Below are positions 62,991-64,000 of a stretch of 64,000 nt of DNA, piece after piece. This DNA comes from Atriophallophorus winterbourni (Eukaryota > Platyhelminthes > Trematoda > Plagiorchiida > Microphallidae), in NCBI GenBank assembly GCA_013407085.1, contig JACCGJ010000701.1:62001-126000 (forward strand), written 5' to 3'. A model generated the notes under the pieces. It was not told where the DNA came from. It ran no database searches and worked only from the letters and a program-made list of their open reading frames with translations. The position numbers were made by a program, and so were the translations under genes. Each line of letters opens with the position of its first letter. Position 1 is the first letter of the stretch.

Positions 62991-63720
62991 ATAATATTAG
63001 CTTTAGTGAACCTTGCGACAGTGGAAAAGTGGTAAACAAAATTTGATTTCAGAGCCACTATTTGACAGGGTTGGTACAATGAATCACGATGTTCAAACAC
63101 TGAATCACAGAGAGATTCCTGGTCAAGCGCTCAGGTTGCTAACGGATGACAAATATAATGTGTTGCTCACATACCCCACACTCACACACTACAACCGGTA
63201 TCTGGCTGTTTGCCGTCGTTAGATGGAGACAGTAATATTAGTTTCTGTGAACCTTGCAACAGTGTAAGTGTGGTAAATGAAGTTAAATTTTCTGGATGTT
63301 TATTGTCATGGATTGGAAACACTAATATTAGGTTCAGTTAGCCTTGTAACAGTAACAAAGTGCTGAACAAATTTAGGCTTCGAAGACACTGTTCGTACAA
63401 CGAATCACGATGTTAAAACACAGAATCAGATAGCGATTCCGGGTCGAGAGTTCGAGGTTGAACAATATAGTGTTGCTCACATTCCCAGCAATTGAAAACC
63501 ACAACCGGTTTCTGGTTGTTTGCCCTCATCAAGTGAAAACAGATTAGTTTCAATATGGTTTGTAACAGTGGAAAAGTGATAAACAAATTTAGATAGCGAA
63601 GTAACTGTTTGACAGGGTTTGAACAACGACTAACGATGTTCAAACAAAGTATCACACAGTGAATTTTTGCCAAAAGCGTATAGATGGCCAATGAAATATG
63701 TTGCTCACAATAAACATGTA
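62991..63720 (-). repeat. Tandem array of 240-bp ribozyme-family monomers
   Basis: The phrase ttag-ttt-gtgaaccttg-acagt recurs at 62,998, 63,238, 63,326 and 63,545. The first spacing is exactly 240; an incomplete unit lies in the middle. Ribozyme segments, all diverged, sit at 63,190-63,235, about 63,290-63,330 (remnant) and 63,495-63,545 on the - strand. Confidence 0.75.
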
Positions 63721-64000
63721 ATAATTTTGCAATGAAAGTATCCATGATGTTTACTGACTCTTTATTTTTCTGCTTTTCTGTTACTTTTCAGTTCAAAAGA
63801 TACTATTTTAGTGGTAATTAAAACTCAGAGCATCCAAAGGAATGCGTAAGTCTGTATATTCATACAGATATTATTTACGTGTATTTTCTAATGCTCTTAG
63901 TATAGTTTCAGTTCAGTACAATTTTCACGGGAGTGTAAGTGGCTCGATGTATCAAGGCAGCCACTGTACCGAGTCGTAATCTTTCATCTCTTGAAGCGTG
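63721..64000. other. Nothing recognised
   Basis: AT-rich sequence with no frame or repeat I know. Confidence 0.5.

Noticed and set aside
1..64000. CRISPR arrays, rRNA genes, bacterial-type operons, spliced-leader RNA gene
   Set aside because: No spacer-repeat pattern, rRNA-like block, polycistronic ORF cluster or recognisable spliced-leader sequence was seen on reading both strands.

Overview
This is eukaryotic DNA with long introns and dense, mostly decayed transposable elements. The mix is typical of a flatworm, most likely a digenean trematode (opisthorchiid-like). It contains a CsRn1-type Ty3/gypsy element, RTE-like and CR1-like LINEs, a Penelope-like element with a GIY-YIG domain, pogo/Tigger DNA transposons, and short repeats carrying hammerhead ribozymes of the kind known from schistosome Sm-alpha elements and animal retrozymes. 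Nothing bacterial is present: no operons, CRISPR arrays or rRNA. The species is inferred, not shown.

Two host genes can be reconstructed from splice-compatible exons, and they converge. On the + strand, 568-6388 is the 3' half of a junctophilin gene; the MORN-repeat exons would lie to the left of the window. On the - strand, exons scattered from 51,897 down to 16,618 (about 35 kb) form a gene resembling SPIDR, the DNA repair scaffold. Its introns hold most of the mobile DNA. Neither its first nor its last exon was identified.

Layout by region. 0-6.4 kb: junctophilin with repeat-filled introns. 6.4-16.6 kb: between the genes, with a broken RTE-like LINE (7.6-10.7 kb) and two CR1-like LINE fragments placed tail to tail (12.7-15.2 kb). 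16.6-31 kb: 3' part of the SPIDR-like gene, a Penelope fragment and many short repeats. 31-38.7 kb: two copies of about 3 kb on either side of a 1000-N gap, most simply two contig ends that overlap but were not merged. 39.6-44.3 kb: two pogo-like transposons forming a 1.9-kb-arm inverted repeat. 47-51.9 kb: N-terminal-side exons of the SPIDR-like gene. 52.2-58.1 kb: a LINE split by an intact gypsy element with 156-bp LTRs. 58.5-62.1 kb: a near-complete RTE-like LINE. 62.1-63.7 kb: a LINE endonuclease fragment and tandem ribozyme repeats.

The most interesting content is a repeat family of about 240 bp per monomer, in places tandem, with a hammerhead-ribozyme-shaped motif in each monomer, plus a separate tRNA-headed SINE at 31.3 kb with a complete, canonical hammerhead. 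The RTE-like LINE has also given rise to short elements made only of its two ends; one copy is present in one contig end and absent from the other, which suggests recent activity.
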